A stretch of DNA of 64,000 nt, from contig NZ_PVYX01000002.1 in assembly GCF_003001695.1 (NCBI RefSeq), positions 1,860,001 to 1,924,000 of the forward strand, in the 5' to 3' direction. The stretch comes from Flagellimonas meridianipacifica (lineage in GTDB: Bacteria; Bacteroidota; Bacteroidia; Flavobacteriales; Flavobacteriaceae). Positions 53,977 through 63,156 of this stretch are shown here, one piece after another (positions within the stretch are counted from its first letter, which is position 1; every line of letters begins with the position of its first letter). A program made the translations under genes and the position numbers. The notes under the pieces were generated by a model. The model was not told the origin of the DNA and made no database searches. It was given only the letters and a program-made list of their open reading frames with translations.

Positions 53977-55224
53977 TTATTGGAAGAATACCGAAAACGA
54001 GTGCGTTTTGGCATTTCTCTCATAAACCAACCGAAAACCATAGATTTCACAGATTTTTTGGCTAATGGCCAGTCCAAGGCCAACAGAATCTTTTGCAGGG
54101 TTTCCCTTTTGAAATCTCATAAACAATCTTTCCATTTCCACTTCCGGCATCTCACCGCTATTGCTTATGGTAAACTTTTCTTGATTCAACTGAAGGTTCA
54201 AGAATCCTCCTTGCGTGTTATGCTGTACAGCATTCTTAACGAGGTTGGTGAAAAGAATGTCGGCCAATACATGATCGCATTCTATCACTACCGTATCCAG
54301 CTTGGCATCTATTTGTAGTTTTTTAAATTGGATGATTTCTTCCATGTTGCTGACAATGTTTGTTACCATAGCACATAAGTCAACACTATCCAATCGTTTA
54401 AACTCCTGGTTTTCTATCCTTGAGATTAAAGTTAACGCCTTTCCAATTTTTGATAGCTTATTGGTTTCTTGATGAATTGTCTGCATCAATTTAAGTTCCT
54501 TTTTATCCAAATTTCCACTCCCCAACAAGAGCACGACCTTATTTCGGATTATTGTAAGAGGAGTCTGAATTTCATGGGAAATGTTTTCATTGAACTCCTT
54601 AAGATTTTGAAAATCTTTTCGTACTTGTTCCATAAGAGTGGTTACCACTTCGTTCAGCTCCTCAAACTCGCTTATTTTAGAGCTTTTTAAGTGAATGGGC
54701 TTTTCTTGGGTTACACCATAGCTTTTGAGCTTGGATAGGTTTTCAAAAAAAGGGTTCCAAGCCCATGTGTAAATCTTCTTGTTTATAAAATAAAACCCAA
54801 TGCCTAAAAGCAATAAGATGAAACTGGTCCCCATAAAAAGCCACCAAATCAATTCATTGATTTCCAATAATACATGTTTGAGTGTAACCCTAAGCGGTAG
54901 TTCCCCTTTCGTGGCAGTAAAGGAATATAATCGATAGGGAACGTTTTTATCTGCATAGGCTTCATAAATAACAGTATCCCTGAATACTCCTAACAAATTT
55001 TTATTGCTATGGAGTGCTTTGGTCTCCATGAGGTAATTGGAGGAAGGCAACTCTTTGTTTTCTGCAAGATGGTAATTGATACGTTGTTGCTCGTGAAGAA
55101 GAATGTCTTCAACCTCATAATTGACGGTATATTGAATTACGTAATAATCCACACCAAGCATAATGGGAAACAAAAGAGCCAAAAAAAACAAATAGTACGT
55201 GTTAGTCTTCTTAATAAGCTTCAT
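53977..55224 (-). CDS. Sensor histidine kinase (HAMP-type, OmpR partner)
   Basis: 415 residues: membrane helices at about 9-28 and 130-150 enclosing a 100-residue periplasmic sensor, then the dimerisation helix with NISHEIQTPLTIIRNKV and the HATPase with NLVKNAVQHN, FTISNSGEMP and GLGLAISQKI. The SHEIQTPL H-box is a Bacteroidota variant of SHELRTPL. It overlaps its regulator by 4 bp. The signal is unknown; the pair lies between ppc and the V-ATPase operon, on the same strand as both. Confidence 0.93.
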   Translation of the reverse strand: MKLIKKTNTYYLFFLALLFPIMLGVDYYVIQYTVNYEVEDILLHEQQRINYHLAENKELPSSNYLMETKALHSNKNLLGVFRDTVIYEAYADKNVPYRLYSFTATKGELPLRVTLKHVLLEINELIWWLFMGTSFILLLLGIGFYFINKKIYTWAWNPFFENLSKLKSYGVTQEKPIHLKSSKISEFEELNEVVTTLMEQVRKDFQNLKEFNENISHEIQTPLTIIRNKVVLLLGSGNLDKKELKLMQTIHQETNKLSKIGKALTLISRIENQEFKRLDSVDLCAMVTNIVSNMEEIIQFKKLQIDAKLDTVVIECDHVLADILFTNLVKNAVQHNTQGGFLNLQLNQEKFTISNSGEMPEVEMERLFMRFQKGNPAKDSVGLGLAISQKICEIYGFRLVYERNAKTHSFSVFFQ

Positions 55225-55901
55225 TCGCGATCTGTGAATTTATATCCGACACTATAAATGGTTTGCACGTAGTTGTTACCTCCCAGTTTTGCTATTTTCT
55301 TTCGAAGGTTGGCCAAATGGGTATAGATGAATTTATAAGAGTCGGCCATTTCTATATGGTCGCCCCAAAGATGCTCAGCAATCGCCTCTTTGGTCAATAA
55401 CCGATGCTTGTTGACAACAAAAAAATGAATAATGTCAAATTCCTTTTTGGTAAGGTTCAAAAGTTGGTCCTGTACAAAAACCTCATAGCTTTCCGGTTTT
55501 ATTTTTATTTCATTAAAAAAAATCTCTCGATTACCTCTATACACTTTTCTTCTATAAAGAGCTTTGATTCGGGCATTGAGTTCGGTCATATAAAAAGGTT
55601 TGGTCAGATAATCATCGGCGCCAATCTCCAATCCATGGATTTTATCTTCCAACGCATTCTTTGCTGAGATGATAATAATTCCAGCATCAATGTTCTCTCT
55701 TTTTACAGCCCTGATGATGTCTAAACCGTTACCATCAGTTAAGGAAATATCGACAATTAAGATATCGTAAGGAAAAAATCCAATTTTGTCATAGGCCGAT
55801 TTGTAGTTAGGGGCAATTTCACAGATATTGCCTTCCTCTTCAAGAAAGTTCTGAATATCCTGAAGCAGTTCAACATTATCTTCAATGACCAAAATCTTCA
55901 T
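55221..55901 (-). CDS. OmpR-family response regulator
   Basis: 226 residues. Receiver with EDN at 7-9, phosphoacceptor D51 in ILIVDISLTDGNGLD and the lysine in YLTKPFYMTEL. Winged-helix output domain in the second half with NLTKKEFDIIHFFVVNKHRLLTKEAIAEHLWG and NLRKKIAKLGGNNYVQTIYSVGYKF. First gene of the pair; translationally coupled to the kinase. An 87-bp gap separates it from the V-ATPase K gene upstream. Confidence 0.94.
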   Translation of the reverse strand: MKILVIEDNVELLQDIQNFLEEEGNICEIAPNYKSAYDKIGFFPYDILIVDISLTDGNGLDIIRAVKRENIDAGIIIISAKNALEDKIHGLEIGADDYLTKPFYMTELNARIKALYRRKVYRGNREIFFNEIKIKPESYEVFVQDQLLNLTKKEFDIIHFFVVNKHRLLTKEAIAEHLWGDHIEMADSYKFIYTHLANLRKKIAKLGGNNYVQTIYSVGYKFTDRE

Positions 55902-55988
55902 AACCGGCTAAGTATGTTATGTTCACTTTTGAGCTAAAAATAGTGCCCGGATTTGGGATAAAATATGACGAAACACCATGTCCCACGT

Positions 55989-56456
55989 TTATTGAGTAGG
56001 TAATCCAGTCATCGTGAATATCATCACAAAAAGTGCAACGGTTTCCACTATCCCAATAATCATGATGTATTTGGCAGTGTCATTTGCCCCTGAGGCAATG
56101 GCATCACAGGCACGTGCTCCGGTCTTTCCCTGAAAAATGGCGGAACCTGCCATGGCTGACCCAGCTATAAGACCGATAATAATCTGCCATAAATAGGAGT
56201 CGGGAGCCAAATCGGCATCGGCAATAGCATTTTTAAGAATCATTCCGTATATGACTTGTGATAGGGGTGCTCCCACAAAAATGAGCAGGGCGGTTGCCGC
56301 TTTTTGCCCGTTCAGTATCATCTTTTTCCAAGAACCAATCGCGGCCATGCCCGCTATACCGGTCCCAATTGCGGACCCTATGGAAGCAATGCCCAGGGAC
56401 ATACCCATGTCGCCCAATCCGGTAACTGTTGTTGTCAAAAAAGTTATATCTAGCAT
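55989..56456 (-). CDS. V-type ATPase proteolipid subunit K
   Basis: 155 residues, four helices from a duplicated hairpin, as in V-type rather than F-type c subunits. The only membrane Glu is E138 in helix 4 (GIVETVALFVMIF), as in E. hirae NtpK. The other ligands of the sodium site there have counterparts: S66 and Q67 in helix 2 (APLSQVIYG) and Q109 in helix 3 (IFQGKTGA). This points to a Na+-coupled rotor, by comparison with the E. hirae site. Last gene of the operon. Confidence 0.93.
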   Translation of the reverse strand: MLDITFLTTTVTGLGDMGMSLGIASIGSAIGTGIAGMAAIGSWKKMILNGQKAATALLIFVGAPLSQVIYGMILKNAIADADLAPDSYLWQIIIGLIAGSAMAGSAIFQGKTGARACDAIASGANDTAKYIMIIGIVETVALFVMIFTMTGLPTQ

Positions 56457-56466
56457 TATCTATATT

Positions 56467-58323
56467 TTATTGATTGTCGTATTTGTTGGGGACAAATGGT
56501 TTCCCGTCATTGTACAAGTGTTTTGAAGAAATCAGTCGAAAAGGTTTGTAGGCCTCACCTGAAAACTGAACACCCAAATGCCCAGCAAACTCCAGCATAT
56601 TTAATCGAATACCGTGTACCATTACGGCCATAAGCGCTAAGGCAATATTTAGACCGTGTCCAAGGAGGAGGGCAATGGCCGCCATGAGCAGGTTAACAAT
56701 CCCCATACCTGATATTCCTTCCGGTAATATCATATTGTTAAAACTGGCTGCGACTGCAGCTGTGGCCATTCCCACTGCGAAGAGCCGGACATAGGAAACA
56801 ATGTCCGAAAATCCACTGATAAGACTAAGGGGCAAATTGGCTAATGAGACCCCCATGCTTTTAAAAATGTTCTTGCTTTCCATCGAAAACAATGCCACCA
56901 ATACCCCACCTCCAATAAATAGCCATGGACCCCATTCCGGCATAGCTTGACCGAGCACCAGTTGTTCGGTAATCAAGAATAGTCCCCAAACCAATGCAAT
57001 CCACCCCACTTCACTCAATGCTTTTATGGAATTGATGTACTGAACTACCCGAATGCCATGGGCAACGGTAAGGTGAATGGCCCCAATCAAAAACGAAAGA
57101 TGCATCATAAAGGAAATATTATCCACACCAAAACTTGCTATTTGAGGAATGATTAAATTGTTAAGAATGGGTAATGCGGCTATCTGTTCGGAGCCAAAAT
57201 AGGTGCCACTGAGCACCCCCCAAATAATCGTAGCTCCACTTAAAACATAAATCAACACTCGCATCTGACCGGAAAGCTTTTTGCGAAGTAGGAAAGTGAA
57301 CAACAGAAAGATAAATCCATAACCCGCATCGCCCACCAACATGGCAAAAAATAGAGCAAAGGTTACCAAAAAATAAATGGAGACATCTACTTCTTTATAA
57401 CCTGGAATGATGTCGATAAACTTCATAATTGGATTAATGATGCTTATCCATTTCGGGTTCTTAATATATACCGGGACTTCCTCTGGTTTTTCCGGGTCAA
57501 CAATATGATACCCCCAATGATTCTCTTTCGCTGTAGCAACAAAATCCACCACTGTGTTTTTGGGAATGTATCCTTTGAGGTACTTTAGTTTTCCTTCCAC
57601 ATCACCCATAGCTTCCAATGCTTGTTGTATTCCCGCTTGGTCCTTTAATAGCAATTGGTATTCTTCAAGCCATTTAATATTTTCGGTTTGGTCTTTTAAA
57701 AAATGTTCTACCTCAGCCAACTGCCGGTTTTTTCTCAGTAACTGCTGTTTGACGTCTTCAAAGGGTAATTTTGGTAAAGGCTCCTCTCTATGGTCTAACT
57801 TCTCCGTTTCGTCCTGGGTGATTAATACGGTTAGAATTTTGCCGTCAACTTCTTGAAGTTTCACCAAGGTATATTTCTGCCCCAAGGAGTTTGCCATGGA
57901 CTTTTCCAACAAATACAATCTTAGGTACAATCCTTTTTTTTGTAAATGATAAATGTCTTTGACATTCACTTTTTCACCCCATGTGTTGTACCAATCTAAC
58001 TGATGGTTAAGGTCGTCCAGCCTTTCTTGGCATTTTTGCCGTATTTCTGCTGTCTTTAGTATGCGATCTACCAATTGCTTGGGGTCTCTAACTACATATT
58101 TTATGCGCTTTCGAGCTCCTTTTTTCTTTTTTATATGCTCCTTTAATATCCTAAGTGCCATTTCAGAACGATTAAAGGCCTTTGTCCTCCTTTCCAAAAT
58201 ACCGTTCATTGGTAGATTGATTTCTTGGATGTCGACAACGCCAAGTTCCCCTAATTTCAAGATAGCTTCATCCGCAGAACGTGCCGTGGTAAAAAGTACT
58301 ATTTCCTTCATCTTTACAATCAT
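56467..58323 (-). CDS. V-type ATPase subunit I (stator/a subunit)
   Basis: 618 residues when started at the ATG at 58323, which overlaps the subunit D stop by 4 bp (ATGA); a longer frame to 58371 lies inside subunit D and was rejected. The N-terminal 330 residues are the cytoplasmic coiled-coil arm; the rest holds about seven or eight helices. The essential arginine that faces the proteolipid ring is in FSDIVSYVRLFAVGMA. It forms the ion half-channels and anchors the peripheral stalks. Confidence 0.92.
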   Translation of the reverse strand: MIVKMKEIVLFTTARSADEAILKLGELGVVDIQEINLPMNGILERRTKAFNRSEMALRILKEHIKKKKGARKRIKYVVRDPKQLVDRILKTAEIRQKCQERLDDLNHQLDWYNTWGEKVNVKDIYHLQKKGLYLRLYLLEKSMANSLGQKYTLVKLQEVDGKILTVLITQDETEKLDHREEPLPKLPFEDVKQQLLRKNRQLAEVEHFLKDQTENIKWLEEYQLLLKDQAGIQQALEAMGDVEGKLKYLKGYIPKNTVVDFVATAKENHWGYHIVDPEKPEEVPVYIKNPKWISIINPIMKFIDIIPGYKEVDVSIYFLVTFALFFAMLVGDAGYGFIFLLFTFLLRKKLSGQMRVLIYVLSGATIIWGVLSGTYFGSEQIAALPILNNLIIPQIASFGVDNISFMMHLSFLIGAIHLTVAHGIRVVQYINSIKALSEVGWIALVWGLFLITEQLVLGQAMPEWGPWLFIGGGVLVALFSMESKNIFKSMGVSLANLPLSLISGFSDIVSYVRLFAVGMATAAVAASFNNMILPEGISGMGIVNLLMAAIALLLGHGLNIALALMAVMVHGIRLNMLEFAGHLGVQFSGEAYKPFRLISSKHLYNDGKPFVPNKYDNQ

Positions 58324-58931
58324 AGCAGCACTTTCTTCTCTTCTTTTTTCTTTTTTACAAGCTTGGCACATCCTATCGCCAAACGCTCTACATCACCCAA
58401 GTAGATTTCAATCTTTCGGATATTTTCCTTAGTCTCCGGAATGAATACCTCCTTGAGGGCATTTTTCATTCTTCGCGCTTCCGCCAATTCCTCCTGTAGT
58501 AGTGCTAAGTTGCGTTCTTCAATTTCCACCAGCGTGCTATTGGTTTTCTGTTCACGTATTGCATCCAATGCGGCATCAACCCATAGAGGCGTATTGAAAA
58601 AGTCCATCTCCAAATCTTCGAAGACTATGTTTTCAAAGACTTCAATCGTTACTCCTGCGATTTCCTGCTTTTTGGTAATAATGCGGTCAACTTTTGCCAT
58701 TACCGAAAGGTCAACGGTATCTTCTGCCATAACTGCCACCCACTCTTTTGTTTGCTCATTGACAGCAGAAATTGCTGCATTTAAACGGGAAATATTATTT
58801 TCAGTTCTTAGTACAACCTCTTTCAATTGTTGCTCTTTCATTTCAAAGACAGGTAGGGCCGTATGGTACTCTTTGAGTTCTATTTTGAATGCAGCTAGAG
58901 TATTTTTGTTCATCAAAATCTTGTCCGCCAT
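58320..58931 (-). CDS. V-type ATPase subunit D (central rotor)
   Basis: 203 residues, almost wholly helical. Start MADKILMNKNTLAAFKIELKEYHTALPVFEMK and end EIYLGDVERLAIGCAKLVKKKKEEKK form the long antiparallel rotor coiled coil. It turns inside the A3B3 head and couples ATP hydrolysis to the K ring. It starts 2 bp after the DUF2764-like gene. Confidence 0.88.
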   Translation of the reverse strand: MADKILMNKNTLAAFKIELKEYHTALPVFEMKEQQLKEVVLRTENNISRLNAAISAVNEQTKEWVAVMAEDTVDLSVMAKVDRIITKKQEIAGVTIEVFENIVFEDLEMDFFNTPLWVDAALDAIREQKTNSTLVEIEERNLALLQEELAEARRMKNALKEVFIPETKENIRKIEIYLGDVERLAIGCAKLVKKKKEEKKVLL

Positions 58932-58933
58932 AA

Positions 58934-59503
58934 TCAGTCCTTTTTTGTAAGGTTCAAAAAGTTGTCAAACCCAATTTTTTCGTCAAAACTCCACCACCGC
59001 AGTAGCAACAACAGTTTCAATTTATAAAGGCATAAGGCTTCAAAATCGGTATAATGCCCTATGGACAGTTCTTCCAGGGTATTCCATTGCCATTTAAGGA
59101 TTTGTTGTTCTTCTTCCAAAGGCGTTCCTTGTATAAGAGGCAAGAATTGCTTGTTTAAGTCGGATGGCTCCTTTGCATTTTTTCGTGAGATACGGAGTCT
59201 TTCGAGGTCAATCTTTAGGGCATTCATATACTTTGAAAATGTGGACAAAACCTTGTTTTTACTTTTTTGAAAGGTTTCCTGATGGATAGTATTCAAATCT
59301 ACTTTTTGAAAGATTTCATAATCCATGGTACCCAGAAACCGTTGCGCTTCTTCCTCCAAGACGATTGCCATATCTTCTTTATCTTCTAAACTACCTGCAT
59401 ATTTCCGAAATAAGGAAAGAACCTTGGAACGTTCCTCTACCGTATCTTGAAAAGATAGGTGAGGTAGGCTAGCCATGAGGTACTCTAGATTTCCTGCAAT
59501 CAT
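58934..59503 (-). CDS. DUF2764-like V-ATPase accessory subunit (probable C-subunit counterpart)
   Basis: 189 residues, helical, with an N-terminal NLEYLMASLPHLSFQDT that resembles the opening of DUF2764 proteins encoded in other Bacteroidota V-ATPase operons. No subunit C gene is seen in this operon, so it may connect the rotor to the proteolipid ring in its place. The ATGA start overlaps the subunit E stop by 4 bp. It is shorter than the DUF2764 proteins I recall (about 270 residues), so identity is tentative. Confidence 0.6.
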   Translation of the reverse strand: MIAGNLEYLMASLPHLSFQDTVEERSKVLSLFRKYAGSLEDKEDMAIVLEEEAQRFLGTMDYEIFQKVDLNTIHQETFQKSKNKVLSTFSKYMNALKIDLERLRISRKNAKEPSDLNKQFLPLIQGTPLEEEQQILKWQWNTLEELSIGHYTDFEALCLYKLKLLLLLRWWSFDEKIGFDNFLNLTKKD

Positions 59504-60099
59504 CCTTCTGAAGTATTTTTAAGCATAAGCGCCCATCGCGGGCCGAGGTGTTTGTTCAACAATTCGGTCACTTCCTCAGGTGTGATTTCATAGCTCCACC
59601 CTTCTTTGGTTTTTGTGACCACAAAACCAATTAGAAGATTCGAATCCTTCGTTATCTCACTGATATTGCTATTGGACTGTAAGCGTTTGCAAATGTTTTC
59701 GGCCAGTTTTGTTTCCATACTTTCGGCAAGTTGCAATGCTGAGCCGCTACCTACATTTTCAATAACCTTAAGCACTGCATTTTCTATAAGTTCTGGAGTA
59801 AAACTGCTTTCCACTTCCTGCTGCAGCACAACCTTTAGCAACCTGAGCAAGTCATTTCGAACGGAGACCTTAAGGTCTCTGGCTGCCTGTTTTAATGCTG
59901 CATCTCCCTTATTGAGGGTAGCCTGAGCCTCTTTTTGGGCCTGCTTTAGCAATTCCACCTTTTTTGCCTCGGCTTCCGTGATAATTCTTTGGGCTTGGTT
60001 CTGTGCATTTTCCAAAATCTGATTGGCCTCTTTGTCAGCAGCTTCTATAGCTTCCGATTTTAGAGTAGTTATCAGTTCATCAAGACTCTTTTCACTCAT
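59500..60099 (-). CDS. V-type ATPase subunit E (peripheral stalk)
   Basis: 199 residues from the ATG at 60099 (MSEKSLDELITTLKSEAIEA); a longer frame to 60153 overlaps subunit B. The N-terminal half is a long Ala/Lys/Glu coiled coil (ANQILENAQNQAQRIITEAE), the C-terminal half a small globular domain (NLLIGFVVTKTKEGWSYEITPEE). It forms the outer stalk that holds the A3B3 head against the I subunit. No partner subunit G/H is seen nearby. Confidence 0.85.
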   Translation of the reverse strand: MSEKSLDELITTLKSEAIEAADKEANQILENAQNQAQRIITEAEAKKVELLKQAQKEAQATLNKGDAALKQAARDLKVSVRNDLLRLLKVVLQQEVESSFTPELIENAVLKVIENVGSGSALQLAESMETKLAENICKRLQSNSNISEITKDSNLLIGFVVTKTKEGWSYEITPEEVTELLNKHLGPRWALMLKNTSEG

Positions 60100-60112
60100 G
60101 GATCCCGTCCTT

Positions 60113-61423
60113 TTAATTATTCTGCTCTTCTTGTTCCGGCCAATAGTCCTCAATCAACTTGGAAGAAAGTCCAACCTCTTCCTTCTTAAAATGTTGTGCT
60201 AAAATATCCCAGCAGATGTCCAAGGCATCTTCCAATTCCAAATAACGGAATGGGTCCATCAATTCTTTCTGAAAGGTTTTTCGGTACTCTAATAATCGTA
60301 GAGAATAGTCATCCTTAACCGAGCCAAATTTCTGTGCCTTGACCCGCTCTTCAGCTTCTGAAAGCAGTCGTGCCATGGCATTCATTATGCTACGATGGTC
60401 AGTGCGTGTTCGATCATTAACTTGTTGTTTCAAACGACTCAAAGAACCAAACAGCTCTAGATAGCCATCCTTCATATAAAACTGACCCTCTGTAATGTAG
60501 CCCGTATTATCGGGTACGGGATGGGTAACATCATCCATTGTTGTTACCCCTAGAACGGTTAGGCTTCCCGCACCCTCAATGTCTGCTGCCTTTTCGTAGC
60601 GACTGGCAAGTTGGGAATAGAGGTCCCCTGGATACCCTTGGTTAGCCGGGATTTGGTCCTGCGCATTGGCCACTTGGCGTAAATAATCAGACCATTGTGT
60701 CATATCTGACAAAAGGACAAACACGTTCTTGCCCTGTAATGCAAATTGTTCAGCTACTGCCAAAGTCAAATCTGGCACCATTAGTCCTTCCACAATGGAA
60801 TCCCTATGAGTGTGTATGAACATGATGGTCTTGTTTTTACTGCCGGCCTGCTCAATACGTTCCCTGAAGTAATGGTATTCATCATATTTGAGACCAACAC
60901 CACCAATTATAATAATATCTGCATCGGTTTGGGTAGCTATGTTCGCCAGCAACCGATTATACGGTTCACCGGCCTTGGCGAAAATTGGAATCTTTTGCGA
61001 ACGTACCAGAGTATTGAACACATCAATCATGGGCACACCGGTGCGAATCATGTCCTTCGGAATCAATCGCTTAACTGGGTTAATGGATGGTCCTGCAACT
61101 CTAACCATATCCGACAATAATTCCGGTCCCCCATCAATAGGTTGTCCATTTCCAGAATATACCCTACCTAGCATATCATCAGAAAACCCGACCTCTATGG
61201 GTTTCCCCAAGAAACGGATTTTACAATTGGTGGAAACGCCAAAACCACCACCATACAACTGCAGGGTTACTTGGTCTCCATCCAGCGCAATTACTTGGGC
61301 AAAAGCCTTTTCCCCACTTGGATAAATGACTTCTGCCAATTCTTTGTTGTGCACTCCTTGAGCGTTGATGCTGAGAATCGCACGACCAATACTATCTATG
61401 TTCTCATACGTTTTCTGCAACAT
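60113..61423 (-). CDS. V-type ATPase subunit B
   Basis: 436 residues. Family motifs GKPIEVGFSDDMLGRVYSGNG, KIPIFAKAGEPYNRLLANIA (a degenerate P-loop, as usual for the non-catalytic subunit), VLLSDMTQWSDYLRQVANAQDQIP and GYPGDLYSQLASRYE. It lines the nucleotide-binding interface of the head and helps close the catalytic site of A. Its start overlaps the A gene by 20 bp, so the two catalytic-head subunits are made in step. Confidence 0.95.
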   Translation of the reverse strand: MLQKTYENIDSIGRAILSINAQGVHNKELAEVIYPSGEKAFAQVIALDGDQVTLQLYGGGFGVSTNCKIRFLGKPIEVGFSDDMLGRVYSGNGQPIDGGPELLSDMVRVAGPSINPVKRLIPKDMIRTGVPMIDVFNTLVRSQKIPIFAKAGEPYNRLLANIATQTDADIIIIGGVGLKYDEYHYFRERIEQAGSKNKTIMFIHTHRDSIVEGLMVPDLTLAVAEQFALQGKNVFVLLSDMTQWSDYLRQVANAQDQIPANQGYPGDLYSQLASRYEKAADIEGAGSLTVLGVTTMDDVTHPVPDNTGYITEGQFYMKDGYLELFGSLSRLKQQVNDRTRTDHRSIMNAMARLLSEAEERVKAQKFGSVKDDYSLRLLEYRKTFQKELMDPFRYLELEDALDICWDILAQHFKKEEVGLSSKLIEDYWPEQEEQNN

Positions 61424-63149
61424 GCCCCATTTGTTTAACCAAATTCAATAGTCTCGTTTTTTGTTTATCAAATCCATCTTCACCTTCCGGCGTATAATTC
61501 CAATCCTGAAAAGCCTGTCGAATAAAATTGAAATGTGAACGGATTTCCCCTTTTCCCTTTAAGTGTACTGGTGAATCCAAGATTTTCTTGACCATGTTGA
61601 ACATAAATCTTAACCGTTCTGGGTTGGTTACGCCGTCTACTTCATGAAAACTGTTTTGTTGTAGAAATACGGCATCTACCAATTCAGCTTTTTGGTAGCG
61701 GATGTAGGATTCATCAGTAATGCCTTTTTCCCCCATTAAGATAATATTGGAGGCAATGGCCTTACCTTCCCGAAGCAACTCTAACAGATAGGAAACTTCA
61801 TCTTTTTCCAATAATGACGGATATTTGGAATTACTATCTATGCGGTCAATAGCAGGATATTTTCTAGCATCCGATAAAGCTCTTGACAGGCCCCAAAAGG
61901 CACCTGTGCTCAAAAGAGTAGCTTGTGTTACTGGCTCATCAAAATTTCCACCGGCTGGGGAAACCGTCCCAATAATACTTAGTGAACCTGTTTTTCCATC
62001 ACTTAGGACTTCAACTCCTGCTCTATCATAAAAAGCAGAAATCAAAGTAGAGATATACATCGGGAAAGCCTCTGGGCCGGGAATTTCTTCTTTACGACCA
62101 GAAGTTTCTCGAAGTGCCTGTGCCCATCGGGATGTGGAATCAGCTAAAATTAGCACGTTCAATCCTTGTTTTCGGTAGTATTCCCCAACAGTGGTCGCGA
62201 GATAAACGGACGCTTCCCGAGCAGCCACCGGCATTGAAGAGGTATTGCCAACAATATAGGTACGGTCCATCAATGATTTACCTGTACGGGGGTCAATCAA
62301 TTCAGGAAAATCCTTAAAAACCTCTACAGCCTCCCCGGCGCGCTCACCACATGCCGCGATAATGACTACGTCAGCTTGGGAATGCTTGGCCAGACTATGT
62401 TGCAAAACGGTTTTGCCTGCTCCAAAAGGACCTGGAGAACAAGCCGTACCGCCTTGCGCAATGGGAAAAAGGGCATCCAAAATACGTATTCCCGTAGGCA
62501 TTGGGTCAGTAGGTACAGAACGTTCATAAAATGGCATAGGCTTTTTTACCGGCCATTCAAAAGCCATTGTCAACCTTATTGTTTTACCCACAATGTCATT
62601 AACAATAGCTATGGTTTCGTCAATGGTATATTCTCCTTCAGATGCAATTTGCTCGACAATATAATTTCCTTGGATCGAAAAGGGTACAAAAATTTTGTGT
62701 TCAAATAGTTTTTCGGGCACAGAGCCCAACACGGAGCCACCAGTTACTATATCTCCTTTTTTGACGAAAGGAGTAAAGTGCCATTTTTTGGTGTTATCCA
62801 AGGGTTCTACCTCGAGGCCCCGTTCCAAAAACCATTCAATTTTTCCAAGTTCATAAAGAGGGTTCTGAAGGCCATCAGTAACAGAACCAAGTATGCCCGG
62901 GCCAAGTTTTACCGATAAGGGAAGTCCCGAGAATTCAACTGGGTCACCCACTTTCATCCAACTCGTATCCTCAAAAACCTGCAGGTAGACTTTTTTACCT
63001 TTCTTTACGTCTATAACTTCAGCCTTGAGTCGTTTCCCATCCTCAAGAATAATGTAAGCTACCTCACCATTCATTATGGCCCCTTCGTTGATATGAACAC
63101 CAACAAGTGACTCGTTGACACTATGAACTTTTCCCGTTGCTTGTTGCAT
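61404..63149 (-). CDS. V-type ATPase catalytic subunit A
   Basis: 581 residues. The catalytic P-loop GPFGAGKTVLQ sits near residue 235, followed by AACGERAGEAVEVFKDFPEL, LADSTSRWAQALRE and SPAGGNFDEPVTQATLL. The long non-homologous insertion typical of V- and A-type A subunits lies between residues 110 and 200. It hydrolyses or synthesises ATP in the peripheral head. First V-ATPase gene of the operon, 7 bp after the universal-stress/TPR gene. Confidence 0.95.
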   Translation of the reverse strand: MQQATGKVHSVNESLVGVHINEGAIMNGEVAYIILEDGKRLKAEVIDVKKGKKVYLQVFEDTSWMKVGDPVEFSGLPLSVKLGPGILGSVTDGLQNPLYELGKIEWFLERGLEVEPLDNTKKWHFTPFVKKGDIVTGGSVLGSVPEKLFEHKIFVPFSIQGNYIVEQIASEGEYTIDETIAIVNDIVGKTIRLTMAFEWPVKKPMPFYERSVPTDPMPTGIRILDALFPIAQGGTACSPGPFGAGKTVLQHSLAKHSQADVVIIAACGERAGEAVEVFKDFPELIDPRTGKSLMDRTYIVGNTSSMPVAAREASVYLATTVGEYYRKQGLNVLILADSTSRWAQALRETSGRKEEIPGPEAFPMYISTLISAFYDRAGVEVLSDGKTGSLSIIGTVSPAGGNFDEPVTQATLLSTGAFWGLSRALSDARKYPAIDRIDSNSKYPSLLEKDEVSYLLELLREGKAIASNIILMGEKGITDESYIRYQKAELVDAVFLQQNSFHEVDGVTNPERLRFMFNMVKKILDSPVHLKGKGEIRSHFNFIRQAFQDWNYTPEGEDGFDKQKTRLLNLVKQMGHVAENV

Positions 63150-63156
63150 AGTATCC

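Noticed and set aside
60154..61423. Subunit B as a second catalytic V-ATPase subunit
   Set aside because: It lacks an intact P-loop (KAGEPYNRLL instead of GxxxxGKT), as expected for the non-catalytic B subunit.
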